The notes: a model not told the origin generated them from the sequence alone. Positions 1 to 9,808 are shown, numbered from the stretch's first letter. The stretch: 64,000 nt of DNA from Burkholderia sp052045245 (GCF_052045245.1 NZ_JBQEON010000025.1:51442-115441), one strand, 5' to 3'. Numbers and translations: made by a program.

Positions 1-2
1 GC

Positions 3-1058
3 ACGCTGCTGCGCTACGCGCGTAACCGCTCGGTCGATCTCTATTGGGATTACAAGGCATTGCCGGCGTATGCGGGCTGGCTTGCGCGCTTCTGGCGCGA
101 ATCGTCGCCGCAGCGGCTTGCGGCTGCCGCGCGCGACCTGCTGCCGCTCGTCGCGGCGAGCGTCGTCGAGCACGACGCGCTGCTCGCGCGCACCGACGCG
201 CAACCGCTCGTGCACGATGGCGGATGGATCGAGGCGTTCCGTTCGCCCGCGCTGTTCGATGCGGAAACGCGCGCGCAGCAGCGGGTGGCCGACGCGCATG
301 GATTGCGGATGAGCGTGCTCGACGCGCGCGCATTGCGCGAGCGCGAGCCGGGTATCGGCGCTGCATTCTGCGGCGCATTCCACTGGCAGGACCCGAAGAC
401 CGTGTCGAGCCCCGGCGGCCTCACGAAGGCCTACGCGCGGCTGTTCGAGCAAGACGGCGGCACGTTCGTGCACGGCGATGCGACGACGCTCGCGCAGGTC
501 CGCGACGGTTGGCAGATCGATACCGAACACGGCCCGATGGCGGCTCGCTCGGCCGTGGTCGCGCTCGGGCCGTGGTCCGATCACGTGTTCGCGCCGCTTG
601 GCTACCGGATTCCGCTGCGCGCGAAGCGCGGCTATCACATGCATTACCGGCCGACCCGTACGCCGCTGAACGTGCCCGTATGCGATACCGAGGCGGGCTT
701 CGTCGTCGCGCCGATGGAGGGCGGCCGCCTGCGGCTCACGACCGGCGTCGAGATCGCGTTGCGCGGTGCGCCGCCGACCGGCGTGCAGCTCGCGCGGGCC
801 GAGCCGCTGGCGCGCGACGCGTTCGGCATCGGCGAGCGGCTCGACCCGGCGCCGTGGCTCGGGATGCGGCCGTGCACGCCCGACATGCGGCCGGTGATCG
901 GGCCTGCGCCGCGCCATCGTCATCTGTGGTTCGCGTTCGGTCATTGCCACCACGGGCTCACGCTCGGCCCGGCGACCGGGCGGTTGCTCGCCGAGATGAT
1001 GACCGGCGCGCCGACCTATATCGATCCCCATCCGTACCGACCCGCGCGCTTCGGTTGA
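3..1058 (+). CDS. FAD-dependent oxidoreductase, DadA/DAO family (5' truncated by window edge)
   Basis: The frame is open from base 3, so the N-terminal FAD-binding Rossmann segment lies outside the window and 351 residues remain. Seen: the C-terminal DAO-family landmarks GMRPCTPDMRPVIG and FGHCHHGLTLGPATG, the second being the stretch that closes over the flavin. Known: this family oxidises amino acids or other secondary or primary amines, passing electrons to the respiratory chain or oxygen. A D-amino-acid dehydrogenase-like role is the best guess; the substrate cannot be read from sequence. It is the last gene of its strand run and is followed after 14 bases by a hairpin with a T-run. TTG at 60 is an internal codon, not the start. 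Confidence 0.85.
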   Translation, partial: TLLRYARNRSVDLYWDYKALPAYAGWLARFWRESSPQRLAAAARDLLPLVAASVVEHDALLARTDAQPLVHDGGWIEAFRSPALFDAETRAQQRVADAHGLRMSVLDARALREREPGIGAAFCGAFHWQDPKTVSSPGGLTKAYARLFEQDGGTFVHGDATTLAQVRDGWQIDTEHGPMAARSAVVALGPWSDHVFAPLGYRIPLRAKRGYHMHYRPTRTPLNVPVCDTEAGFVVAPMEGGRLRLTTGVEIALRGAPPTGVQLARAEPLARDAFGIGERLDPAPWLGMRPCTPDMRPVIGPAPRHRHLWFAFGHCHHGLTLGPATGRLLAEMMTGAPTYIDPHPYRPARFG

Positions 1059-1072
1059 GCGCGTTGCGGCAC

Positions 1073-1106
1073 GACGGCCGCCGCACGTGTGGCCGTCACA
1101 GTTTTT
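1073..1106 (+). terminator. Probable rho-independent terminator after the FAD oxidoreductase
   Basis: GACGGCC at 1073-1079 pairs with GGCCGTC at 1091-1097 across an 11-base loop, and a run of five T follows at 1102-1106. The stem is short, so strength is uncertain. Confidence 0.5.
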
Positions 1107-1290
1107 CATTCTGTTGTCCGCGTTATCGAAAACCGCACGATCTGAAATGATCTGCGTAATCGACCGGAAAGAAATCGCGAAACAGGAAAATCATAAAGAG
1201 CGATTTATCAATGCATTTTCATGGAAATGAAATGCGAATTTTCCGGCGCGCACCGGGCGAGCCGGCGACGCGCCGTCAGCGGCCCGTCTC

Positions 1291-1351
1291 GATGTGACCC
1301 TGGATGTACCGGAACACGTTACATCGGGCCTCGCAAACGTTACGTTACATC
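1291..1351 (+). promoter_or_regulatory. Cluster of four GATGTRAC-like octamers (candidate operator)
   Basis: Two forward copies, GATGTGAC (1291-1298) and GATGTACC (1303-1310), are followed by two reverse-complement copies, GTTACATC (1318-1325 and 1344-1351). The last two share the 10-mer ACGTTACATC (1316-1325, 1342-1351). The inverted arrangement about 190 bases upstream of the repeat-protein start looks like a binding site for a dimeric regulator. The rest of the 1059-1538 gap is noticeably AT-rich and holds no convincing gene. The regulator is unknown. Confidence 0.4.
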
Positions 1352-1538
1352 CGCGCTCAGCATGTCTTTCTTGTCGGAGGATTGCGGCGTCGCGACTCGC
1401 TTATTTCCCCGGAAATCCATAAAAAATCGTTATTGGCTTGCAATAGGCCAACGAATGAATCCGTTTTATCGGGGTGGCACACTTCGTGCAATCCGTCCCC
1501 ATGCTTTATCAACGTATGCCAACCGAGATGGGGTAAAG

Positions 1539-3794
1539 ATGGGACAAAATCTTAAATTGACGGGTGTGGCGCTGTCGGTCGTGACGGTGTTCGGGGTACT
1601 GGCTTCCGGTTCGGCGATCGCGGGGGCGCTCGATGCGCTGCCGATTCCGCAAGTCATCGTGAATCCGTCGACGAACGGCGTGTCGATCGGCCTGGCTGCG
1701 ACCGGCACGTCGCCGCTGGGTTCGGTTACCGTGGCGGCGGGTGGGGCGGGCGCGATTCAGACGTCGTTCGGCAACCCGGCGCAGGCGTTGTCGGGCGCGG
1801 CGAACGCGCTGACGGGCGCGCTCGGCGGCGGTGGCGGCGCGGTGACGCCGCTCGCGCCCGTGCAAGGCGTGGTGAACCAGGTGACGGGTGCGCTCAGCGG
1901 CGGCAACCCGGCCGGTGCGCTGAATACGGCGACGGGGACGTTGAGCAATGCGGTTGGCACGGCAACGGGCGCACTGGGGAATGTCGGCGGCGGGGCGAAC
2001 CCGCTGGCGCCGGTCCAGGGCGCCGTGAATGGCGTGACGGGTACGCTCGGTAGCGGCAACCCGGCGGCTGCGTTGACGGGGGCGCTCGGCACGGTCACGG
2101 GCGCGCTGGGCAACGTCGGTGCCGGCGGGAATCCGTTGGCGCCGGTGCAAGGTGTCGTGAACGGGGTGACGGGTACGCTGGGCAACGTCGGCGGCGGCGC
2201 GAATCCGCTGGCGCCGGTGCAAGGTGTCGTGAATCAAGTGACGGGCGCACTCGGCGGCGGCAATCCGGCGGGCGCGCTGACTGGCGCCCTCGGTACGGTG
2301 ACGGGCGCGTTGGGCGGTGGCAACCCCGCTGGTGCACTGACCGGTGCGCTGAATACGGCGACGGGTACGCTGAGCAATGCAGTTGGCACGGCGGCGGGCG
2401 CATTGGGCAGCGTGGGCGGCGGTGCGAATCCGCTGGCGCCGATTCAGGGCGTGGTGAATCAAGTGACCGGCGCTCTCGGCACGGTGACGGGTGCGCTCGG
2501 CAACGCCGGTGCCGGTAACCCCGCCGGCGCCCTGACCGGCGCCCTCGGCACGGTCACGGGCGCCTTGGGCAACGCCGGCGGCACGACCCCGTTGGCGCCG
2601 ATTCAGAACGTCGTCGACCAGGTCACGGGCACGCTCGGCAGCGGCAATCCGGCCGGTGCGCTGAGCAACGCGGTCAATACGATCACGGGCACGCTCGGCA
2701 ACATCGGCGGTGCGTCGAACCCGCTGGCACCGGTGCAAGGCGCCGTCACGCAACTCGCCGGCACGCTCGGCGACGGCAACCCGGCCGGCGCCCTGACGAA
2801 CGCGGTGAACTCGGTGACGGGTGCGCTCGGCAACCTCGGCGGCACGAATCCGCTGGCCCCGGTACAGGGCGTCGTGAACCAGGTCGTCGGCACGCTGTCG
2901 GGGGCCGGCGGCAGCCCGATCATGCCGATCACCAACCTCGTCAGTGGCTTGCAGAACGCGCTGCCGACGGGCGGCAACGCGGCCGGCGTACTCACCGGTG
3001 CGCTCGGTTCGGTGACGGGCGCGCTCGGTAATCTCGGCGGCTCGAATCCGCTCGCGCCGGTACAGGGCGTCGTGAACCAGGTCGTCAACACGCTCGGTGG
3101 CAGCAATCCGGCCGGCGCACTGAGCAACGCGGTCAGCTCGGTGACGGGCGCGCTCGGTAACCTCGGCGGGACGAACCCGCTGGCGCCGGTGCAAGGTGTC
3201 GTGAACCAGGTGGTCGGTACGCTCGGCGGCAGCAATCCGGCCGGCGCCCTGACGAACGCGGTGAACTCGGTGACGGGCGCGCTCGGCAACCTCGGCGGCA
3301 CGAACCCGCTGGCACCGGTACAGGGTGTCGTGAATCAGGTCGTCGGCACGCTGTCCGGCGCGGGCGGCAGCAGCCCGATCGCACCGATCACGAACCTCGT
3401 CAGCGGCCTGACCGGCGGCGGCAACCCGGCCGGCGCACTCACCGGTGCGCTCGGTTCGGTAACGGGCGCCCTCGGGAACGGTCCGGCTGCCCTCGGGCAG
3501 GCGGCCGGGGCGCTGTCGGGCGCGGCCGGTTCGACGGCCGCAGCGGGCGGCAGCCTGCTCGGCTCGGGCGCAGGCGCGGCCGGCAGCACGGCTGGGGCAG
3601 TCGGGTCGCTGGCGTCGACGGGCGGCAATGCGACGGCGACGGTCGTCAATGCGGTCGGCACGACGCTGGTCTCGGCGCTGGGTTCCACGCCGAGCCTGTC
3701 GGTCACGCCGCACTCGGGCAGCAACTCGGCGAACAACCCGCTCGCGCCGGTGTCGACGCTGCTCCAGGCGGTCACGGGCGCATTGCCGAAGTAA
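1539..3794 (+). CDS. Secreted low-complexity repeat protein (Gly/Ala/Asn-rich, collagen-like annotation class)
   Basis: 751 residues from the ATG at 1539, chosen because a Sec signal peptide follows directly (hydrophobic run to the Ala-rich site near residue 31). The in-frame extension up to 1221 has no signal and is ignored. The mature protein is almost wholly built of degenerate repeats of about 40 residues around NPLAPVQGVVNQVTGALG and GNPAGALTGALGTVTG, with Gly-rich linkers. Proteins of this composition are common in Burkholderia and are usually labelled collagen-like, although a strict Gly-X-Y triplet is not seen here. No catalytic motif, cysteine or membrane anchor is visible. Inferred role: extracellular or surface structural protein. 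A strong terminator follows. Repeat number probably varies between strains by slippage. Confidence 0.75.
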   Translation: MGQNLKLTGVALSVVTVFGVLASGSAIAGALDALPIPQVIVNPSTNGVSIGLAATGTSPLGSVTVAAGGAGAIQTSFGNPAQALSGAANALTGALGGGGGAVTPLAPVQGVVNQVTGALSGGNPAGALNTATGTLSNAVGTATGALGNVGGGANPLAPVQGAVNGVTGTLGSGNPAAALTGALGTVTGALGNVGAGGNPLAPVQGVVNGVTGTLGNVGGGANPLAPVQGVVNQVTGALGGGNPAGALTGALGTVTGALGGGNPAGALTGALNTATGTLSNAVGTAAGALGSVGGGANPLAPIQGVVNQVTGALGTVTGALGNAGAGNPAGALTGALGTVTGALGNAGGTTPLAPIQNVVDQVTGTLGSGNPAGALSNAVNTITGTLGNIGGASNPLAPVQGAVTQLAGTLGDGNPAGALTNAVNSVTGALGNLGGTNPLAPVQGVVNQVVGTLSGAGGSPIMPITNLVSGLQNALPTGGNAAGVLTGALGSVTGALGNLGGSNPLAPVQGVVNQVVNTLGGSNPAGALSNAVSSVTGALGNLGGTNPLAPVQGVVNQVVGTLGGSNPAGALTNAVNSVTGALGNLGGTNPLAPVQGVVNQVVGTLSGAGGSSPIAPITNLVSGLTGGGNPAGALTGALGSVTGALGNGPAALGQAAGALSGAAGSTAAAGGSLLGSGAGAAGSTAGAVGSLASTGGNATATVVNAVGTTLVSALGSTPSLSVTPHSGSNSANNPLAPVSTLLQAVTGALPK

Positions 3795-3848
3795 CCGGCC
3801 AGCGCGTGGCGGCGGCGCCTCGCCTGCCGCCACGCAACGGGTCGCACG

Positions 3849-3884
3849 ACGCGGCATGACAGCAATGTCATGCCGCGTTTTTTC
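3849..3884 (+). terminator. Strong rho-independent terminator of the repeat-protein gene
   Basis: A perfect 13-bp stem (ACGCGGCATGACA, 3849-3861, with its complement at 3866-3878) encloses a GCAA tetraloop and runs into six T. Confidence 0.9.
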
Positions 3885-4082
3885 TTGGGGTTGCCGATGC
3901 GCGGCGTCGGAAGGCTGGCGGTGCGCGGCCGCCGCCTGCCATCGCGGGGCCGTATGGAATAACCGGACGGGCCCGTCCGTTTACATACCGAGTCGCGGCG
4001 CAACCGCACAGCGGGATAATGGTCATGACGAAGTCGACGTCCCGTCCGGCCGCGCCGCGATGCCACGCCAAGGAGAACGGGA

Positions 4083-4442
4083 ATGAAGACGATGCTGCTC
4101 GCCGTCGCGCTGACGGCCATGATTGCGCGGCCCGCAGCCGCGGAACCTCCACAGGCCGGCGACGGGAAACTGGTCGACGAAGATCATATGACGCTGTACG
4201 TGTTCGATCACGACGCGCCGGGCAAGAGCACCTGCAGCGGCACGTGCGCGGCCAACTGGCCGCCGGCGCTCGCCGACGGCTACGACAAGGCGTCCGGCGC
4301 ACTGAGCATCGTCGCGCGTGACGACGGCAAGAAGCAATGGGCGTATCACGGCCGTCCGCTGTATCGCTGGAAGATGGACCGCAAGGCCGGCGACGCGGGC
4401 GGCGACGGGATCGGCGGGATGTGGCACGTCGCGCGCCCCTGA
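4083..4442 (+). CDS. Small secreted protein, COG4315 / PF03640 type repeat
   Basis: 119 residues with a signal peptide cleaved near AAA-EPPQ and an AAGGAG ribosome site eight bases before the ATG. Seen: the family pattern of a Tyr-x-aromatic-x-x-Asp strand (LYVFDHDAPGKSTC), a second Cys in CSGTCAANWPP, and a repeat of the motif in the C-terminal half (LYRWKMDRKAGD). Known: these small beta-rich periplasmic or lipoprotein domains have no settled function and often sit beside ECF sigma operons and redox proteins. The two close cysteines could form a disulfide or bind metal. It lies 59 bases upstream of the sigma factor gene and may be co-transcribed. Confidence 0.75.
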   Translation: MKTMLLAVALTAMIARPAAAEPPQAGDGKLVDEDHMTLYVFDHDAPGKSTCSGTCAANWPPALADGYDKASGALSIVARDDGKKQWAYHGRPLYRWKMDRKAGDAGGDGIGGMWHVARP

Positions 4443-4501
4443 TCGACTGACGGCGTCACGGACCGACGGACTGACGGCGCGGCGACGCGCGAGGCATCCG
4501 G

Positions 4502-5017
4502 ATGAGCTACGAATCGGATCTGCTGGTGTGGCTGCCGCATCTCACCCGGTATGCGCGCGCGCTGACGGGCGACCGGGCCTGGGCGGACGATCTCGTGCAG
4601 GACACGCTCGAGCGCGCGTTGAACCGGCCGCCGCGCGATGGCGGCAACCTGCGCGCGTGGCTGCTGACGCTGCTGCGCCACCGCTTCATCGACCAGTTGC
4701 GCGCGCGGCGCGAGATCGCGGTCGACGATGCGACCGCGCCCTGGCAGACGATGGCCGCGCCGGCCGACGAGATGGGCGGCCTGATGTTGCGCGACGTGCA
4801 GCGTGCGCTGTACCGGCTGCCGGTCGAGCAGCGCGAGGTGCTGTTGCTGGTCGCGCTCGAGGAGTTGAGCTACCGGGACGCCGCACAGGTGCTCGGTGTG
4901 CCGGTGGGGACGGTGATGTCGCGGCTGTCGAGAGCGCGTGAACAGATGCGTGCGCTGCTGTCCGGCGAGCCGCCTGCGCACGGCGCGGCTGCATTAAGAG
5001 TGATCGGGAAGACATGA
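4502..5017 (+). CDS. ECF-type RNA polymerase sigma factor
   Basis: 171 residues, normal for an ECF sigma factor. Region 2 is seen near residues 8-40 (RYARALTGDRAWADDLVQDT) and region 4 near 100-150, with the helix-turn-helix LSYRDAAQVLGVPVGTVMSR. There is no region 1.1 or region 3. The stop overlaps the start of the next gene (ATGA), an anti-sigma candidate, the usual ECF pairing. Inferred: it drives its own operon through to the SRPBCC gene, in response to an envelope signal sensed by the anti-sigma protein. The signal is unknown. Confidence 0.9.
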   Translation: MSYESDLLVWLPHLTRYARALTGDRAWADDLVQDTLERALNRPPRDGGNLRAWLLTLLRHRFIDQLRARREIAVDDATAPWQTMAAPADEMGGLMLRDVQRALYRLPVEQREVLLLVALEELSYRDAAQVLGVPVGTVMSRLSRAREQMRALLSGEPPAHGAAALRVIGKT

Positions 5018-5802
5018 TGGACGATCCGCACAAACCTTCGAACGATCGGGACGACGGAGCCGATGCATCGGCCCAACTGCTGTCGGCGTTGCTCGACGGC
5101 GAGCTCTCCGGGGACGAGCGCCGCGAGGTGCTCGAACGGTTGCAGGCCGATCCGCGCGAAGCCGACCGGTTTGCGCATTACGGTGCGCAGCGCGACGCAC
5201 TGCACGCGCTGTTCCCGCTGCCGGCCGCCGCCCCGGCGCTGTTCGTGCAGCGGCGCGCGTCGCGCCGTCGCGTGCTCGCGTATGGGTGCGCGGGGCTGGC
5301 GGCCGGGCTCGTGATCGGCATTGCGCTGCATGCGGGCTGGACGACGTTCGGCGTCGAGCCGGCCTTCGCCGCGCGCGCGGATGTCGCGTATGCCCTGTAC
5401 ACGGCCGATCGGGACCATCCCGTCGAAATCGCTGCGAGCGATCCGGCGCGCCTGTCCGGATGGTTGTCTGTCCGTCTCGGGCGCTCCGTGCGCGCACCTT
5501 CGTTAGACGAATACGGCTATGCGCTGCTGGGCGGCCGGCTGCTGCCGGGCGACGCGGGGCCGGCCGCGCAACTGATGTACCAGCGTGCGGACGGCGCGCG
5601 CGTGACGCTGTACATGACGGCCTACGATGCGCGCAGCCTCGCGCCGCAGGCGATGTCGGCCGACGGTCGCTACACGTATTTCTGGTCGGATCGCGGCATG
5701 GGTTTTGCGCTGTCAGGCCGTGGCGACGAACGCCGGCTGCGCGAACTGGCGATCGAAGCATGCGGCGCGCTCGGCGGCCCGACGGACGCATGGAAGGGAT
5801 GA
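5014..5802 (+). CDS. Membrane-anchored anti-sigma factor
   Basis: 262 residues. The N-terminal 80 residues form the soluble sigma-binding part (LLSALLDGELSGDERREVLE is the typical opening of these proteins), one membrane helix lies near residues 88-108, and the C-terminal half would be periplasmic. There is no HxxxCxxC zinc motif, so a ZAS-type redox switch is not supported. It is translationally coupled to the sigma gene (ATGATG overlapping the TGA). Inferred: it holds the sigma factor at the inner membrane until an envelope signal releases it. Confidence 0.8.
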   Translation: MMDDPHKPSNDRDDGADASAQLLSALLDGELSGDERREVLERLQADPREADRFAHYGAQRDALHALFPLPAAAPALFVQRRASRRRVLAYGCAGLAAGLVIGIALHAGWTTFGVEPAFAARADVAYALYTADRDHPVEIAASDPARLSGWLSVRLGRSVRAPSLDEYGYALLGGRLLPGDAGPAAQLMYQRADGARVTLYMTAYDARSLAPQAMSADGRYTYFWSDRGMGFALSGRGDERRLRELAIEACGALGGPTDAWKG

Positions 5803-5830
5803 CGCGCGCGACCTCGGCAGGGAGTGCAAA

Positions 5831-6250
5831 ATGAATGCGAAGGCGGCAAGGGTGGTGGCGGCGATGGTGCTCGCGGCAGGCGCCGGGCTCGCGCAAGCGG
5901 ACGGCGGCGTCCCGGTGCGCGTGCCGGTCGACGCCGACGGCGTGCAGCGGGTGACGATCGTCGGCGGCAGCTATTTCTTTCGACCGAGCCATGTGATCGT
6001 CCGCGCGCAGGCGCCGGTCGAACTGACCGTCTCGGTCGAACCGGGCATCGTGCCGCACAGTTTCGAAATCGACGCGCCGCAGGCCGGCATCGCGGTGCAC
6101 ACGGAACTGAGCACGACGCCGAAGACGTTTCGCTTCACGCCGACGGCGCCCGGCCGCTTCGCCTACTATTGCACGCATCGGCTGCTGTTCTTGCGCAGCC
6201 ATCGCGAGCGCGGCATGGAAGGCGTGCTCGACGTCGAGGCGGCGCCATGA
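5831..6250 (+). CDS. Exported cupredoxin-like copper protein
   Basis: 139 residues starting MNAKAARV, with a signal peptide ending near AQA-DGG. Seen: a cupredoxin beta-sandwich with putative type-1 copper ligands, a His in VPHSFEID and the Cys-x-His...Met set in YYCTHR...RERGMEG. The loop between the Cys/His and the Met is several residues longer than usual (LLFLRSHRERG), so copper geometry may differ. Known: such domains carry electrons or copper in the periplasm. It lies 28 bases downstream of the anti-sigma gene and its stop overlaps the next start (ATGA), so it belongs to the sigma operon. Confidence 0.75.
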   Translation: MNAKAARVVAAMVLAAGAGLAQADGGVPVRVPVDADGVQRVTIVGGSYFFRPSHVIVRAQAPVELTVSVEPGIVPHSFEIDAPQAGIAVHTELSTTPKTFRFTPTAPGRFAYYCTHRLLFLRSHRERGMEGVLDVEAAP

Positions 6251-6879
6251 TTGCCGCATTGCTGGCCGCGAGCCTGATAGGAGCGAGCATGACAGCCGAC
6301 CCCGTGACCGTCGCGCAGGCGCATTTCGACCAGGTCCACTCGTACCGTGCGACGATCCGCTCGTCGGCGCGCAGCGGCGAGCACACCGAATTCCACTATG
6401 CGTACCTGAAACCCGGTTTCGTCCGGATGGACTTCGTGTCGCCGCATCATGGCGCGGTGCTCGCATACGATCCCGGTGACGGCAAGGTCCGGCTGCGCCC
6501 GTTCGGCGAGCATGTGCTGCCCGCACTGACGATGTCGCCGTCCAATCCGCTGTTGCGCGACCGCAGCGGCCATCGTGTCGACCGGTCGGACATCGGCGTG
6601 CTGCTGCGCAACGTGCATGCGCTGCAGCAGGGCGGCGCGACGGTGACGGAAGGCGAGGAAACCATCGGCGGCCGGACCACGCTGCGGGTATCGGTGACGG
6701 GCGCGCCCGCGCACGTGGTCCACGGCGTGCATCGCTACCGGCTGTGGCTGGACACCGAGGACGGCTTTCCGCTGAAGGTCGTCAGCTTCGCGGACGACGA
6801 CGGCGCGCCGCTCGAAACCGTGACGCTCGACGACGTCGAGATCGATATCGCGTTTCCCGCACGGTTTTTCGCGCCCTGA
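6247..6879 (+). CDS. LolA-like / outer-membrane lipoprotein-sorting family exported protein (DUF1571-like)
   Basis: 210 residues from the ATG at 6247, which overlaps the cupredoxin stop and gives a short N-terminal hydrophobic signal. Seen: a beta-rich architecture with the opening AHFDQVHSYRATIRS, a strand pattern ending LWLDTEDGFPLKVVSFADD, and a closing DVEIDIAFPARFF, as in half-barrel LolA/LolB-like folds. Known: such proteins bind acyl chains or lipoproteins in the periplasm; this branch has no defined substrate. Context: third product of a sigma-factor operon with a copper protein and an SRPBCC protein, suggesting envelope stress. An internal ATG at 6289 is an alternative but would lose the signal. 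Confidence 0.65.
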   Translation: MIAALLAASLIGASMTADPVTVAQAHFDQVHSYRATIRSSARSGEHTEFHYAYLKPGFVRMDFVSPHHGAVLAYDPGDGKVRLRPFGEHVLPALTMSPSNPLLRDRSGHRVDRSDIGVLLRNVHALQQGGATVTEGEETIGGRTTLRVSVTGAPAHVVHGVHRYRLWLDTEDGFPLKVVSFADDDGAPLETVTLDDVEIDIAFPARFFAP

Positions 6880-6941
6880 CCCTGCTTCCCGACCCCGCTT
6901 CCCGATCCCCTTTCCCGATCCCGATTCGTGCCGGAGGCTGC

Positions 6942-7451
6942 ATGGCGGAATACCGGTTTTCGACGACGTGGCGCGTGGATGCGCCGCTCGCGGTGGTCTG
7001 GGACGCGATCTACCAGGTCGACCGCTGGCCCGACTGGTGGAAGGGCGCCGTGCGGACCGTCGCGATCGAGCCGGGCGACGCGCGCGGCGTCGGCGCGCTG
7101 CAGCGATATACGTGGAAGGGCGCGTTGCCGTACCGGCTGACCTTCGACATGCGCGTGCTGCGCGTCGAGCGGCCGCATGTGCTCGAAGGCCGCGCGAGCG
7201 GCGCGATCGAGGGCGACGGCCGCTGGTCGTTCGCCGGCGACGGCACGCGCACCGTCGTGCGCTACGACTGGCACATCCGCACGCGCGAGCGCTGGATGAA
7301 CTGGCTGGAGCCGATTGCACGGCCGTTCTTCATCTGGAATCACGACGTCGTGATGCGCGAGGGCGCGAAAGGGCTCGCGCGCCTGCTCGGCGCGAAGGTC
7401 GAGACCGACGGCCGAACGTTCCAGCCGGTTGCGGGTTGCCCCGACATGTGA
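6942..7451 (+). CDS. SRPBCC (START/Bet v1 fold) cytoplasmic protein
   Basis: 169 residues from the ATG at 6942, which has a good GGAGG five bases upstream; the longer frame opening at 6744 overlaps the previous gene and is not used. Seen: the typical N-terminus FSTTWRVDAPLAVVWDAIYQ and the downstream WPDWWKG, then a long C-terminal helix (DVVMREGAKGLARLLG). Known: these hydrophobic-pocket proteins act as lipid or polyketide binders or cyclases. No signal peptide. It is the last gene of the sigma-factor run. The 62-base gap before it is made of imperfect CTTCCCGATCCC repeats (6885-6925). Confidence 0.75.
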   Translation: MAEYRFSTTWRVDAPLAVVWDAIYQVDRWPDWWKGAVRTVAIEPGDARGVGALQRYTWKGALPYRLTFDMRVLRVERPHVLEGRASGAIEGDGRWSFAGDGTRTVVRYDWHIRTRERWMNWLEPIARPFFIWNHDVVMREGAKGLARLLGAKVETDGRTFQPVAGCPDM

Positions 7452-7699
7452 GGCGCCGGCGGCCGGCATTTGCGTGCCGCCTGGCGCCCGAGCAGGCTTT
7501 TTGAAGGGGGGCCGGACGGCGGCGGGAACTCGCTGCTTACCCCGTGTCAAAACGAAGCGATGGCGGGGATAACCCGTATCGAGGCCCTTCCTGGTGGGTT
7601 GGATTGTTATCTATCGTATTGTTTCAAAAGGATTTTATTGGTTTTCTCGGCGTTTTTCCGTCGCCCGGCGGCGGATGAAAAAACCTCCGGCTCCCCTTC
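7452..7699 (+). other. Gene-free stretch upstream of the groE promoter
   Basis: No supported gene. A 77-residue open frame (7470-7703) lacks a ribosome site, has mixed codon use and runs into the groE promoter, so it is not accepted. The DNA turns AT-rich near 7605-7690, as is common just upstream of a strong promoter. Confidence 0.5.
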
Positions 7700-7728
7700 T
7701 TGAATTTGTCAAAACCCGTCCATATAAT
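7700..7728 (+). promoter_or_regulatory. groESL promoter (sigma-70, with overlapping sigma-32-like match)
   Basis: TTGAAT (7700-7705) and a perfect TATAAT (7723-7728) are separated by 17 bases. The same DNA also reads CTTGAAT, 14 bases, then CCATATAA, a fair heat-shock sigma-32 match. The last base of the -10 box is the first base of the CIRCE operator. Confidence 0.85.
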
Positions 7729-7754
7729 TAGCACTCGCTGCACGAGAGTGCTAA
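7728..7754 (+). promoter_or_regulatory. CIRCE operator (HrcA binding site)
   Basis: TTAGCACTC (7728-7736), nine-base spacer, GAGTGCTAA (7746-7754): a perfect copy of the CIRCE consensus at the transcription start. Known: HrcA binds CIRCE and represses groE; heat inactivates HrcA. This predicts dual control here, HrcA repression plus a possible sigma-32 input. Confidence 0.95.
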
Positions 7755-7827
7755 CAATTCTCTGCCGGGCGATCCGCCGGGCAGATTCCCTAAGCGTTCT
7801 TCAATCTCAGTCAAGAGAGGAGTGAAT

Positions 7828-8121
7828 ATGAACCTTCGTCCTTTGCACGATCGCGTGATCGTCAAGCGCCTGGATCAGGAAACCAAGACCGCCTCGGGCA
7901 TCGTGATCCCCGAAGCTGCTGCTGAGAAGCCGGATCAAGGCGAGATCCTCGCGGTCGGCCCGGGCAAGCGCGACGACAAGGGCGCGCCGATCGCGCTCGA
8001 CGTGAAGGTCGGCGATCGCGTGCTGTTCGGCAAGTACGCTGGCCAGACCGTCAAGGTCGACGGCCAGGAGCTGCTGGTCATGCGCGAAGAAGACATCATG
8101 GCCGTGGTCAACGCGAAGTAA
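7828..8121 (+). CDS. groES: Co-chaperonin GroES
   Basis: 97 residues starting MNLRPLHDRV at the ATG at 7828, six bases after AGAGAGGAG; the GTG six bases earlier is rejected. Seen: the conserved opening RPLHDRVIVKR, the mobile loop (ETKTASGIVIPEAAAEKPDQG) that docks on GroEL, and the closing EEDIMAVV. It forms the seven-subunit cap of the cytoplasmic folding chamber. First gene of a two-gene operon with groEL 46 bases downstream. Confidence 0.98.
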   Translation: MNLRPLHDRVIVKRLDQETKTASGIVIPEAAAEKPDQGEILAVGPGKRDDKGAPIALDVKVGDRVLFGKYAGQTVKVDGQELLVMREEDIMAVVNAK

Positions 8122-8167
8122 GCGTCCACTGACGGCACATATTCCCAAGAATTCAAGGAGTTAGAAG

Positions 8168-9808
<1,641 letters not shown>

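Noticed and set aside
1800..3500. CRISPR-like or satellite repeat array
   Set aside because: The repeats are in frame, differ mostly at third codon positions and encode protein; no uniform repeat with unique spacers.
1509..3857. 782-residue reverse-strand open frame opposite the repeat protein
   Set aside because: Arg-rich translation typical of antisense in high-GC DNA. The plus frame has the signal peptide, repeats and terminator.
4994..6526. 510-residue reverse frame over the anti-sigma and cupredoxin genes
   Set aside because: Arg/Pro/Ala-rich shadow without motifs; the plus-strand genes have overlaps and family signatures.
7470..7703. 77-residue frame before groES
   Set aside because: No ribosome site, ends inside the groE -35 box, no recognisable domain.
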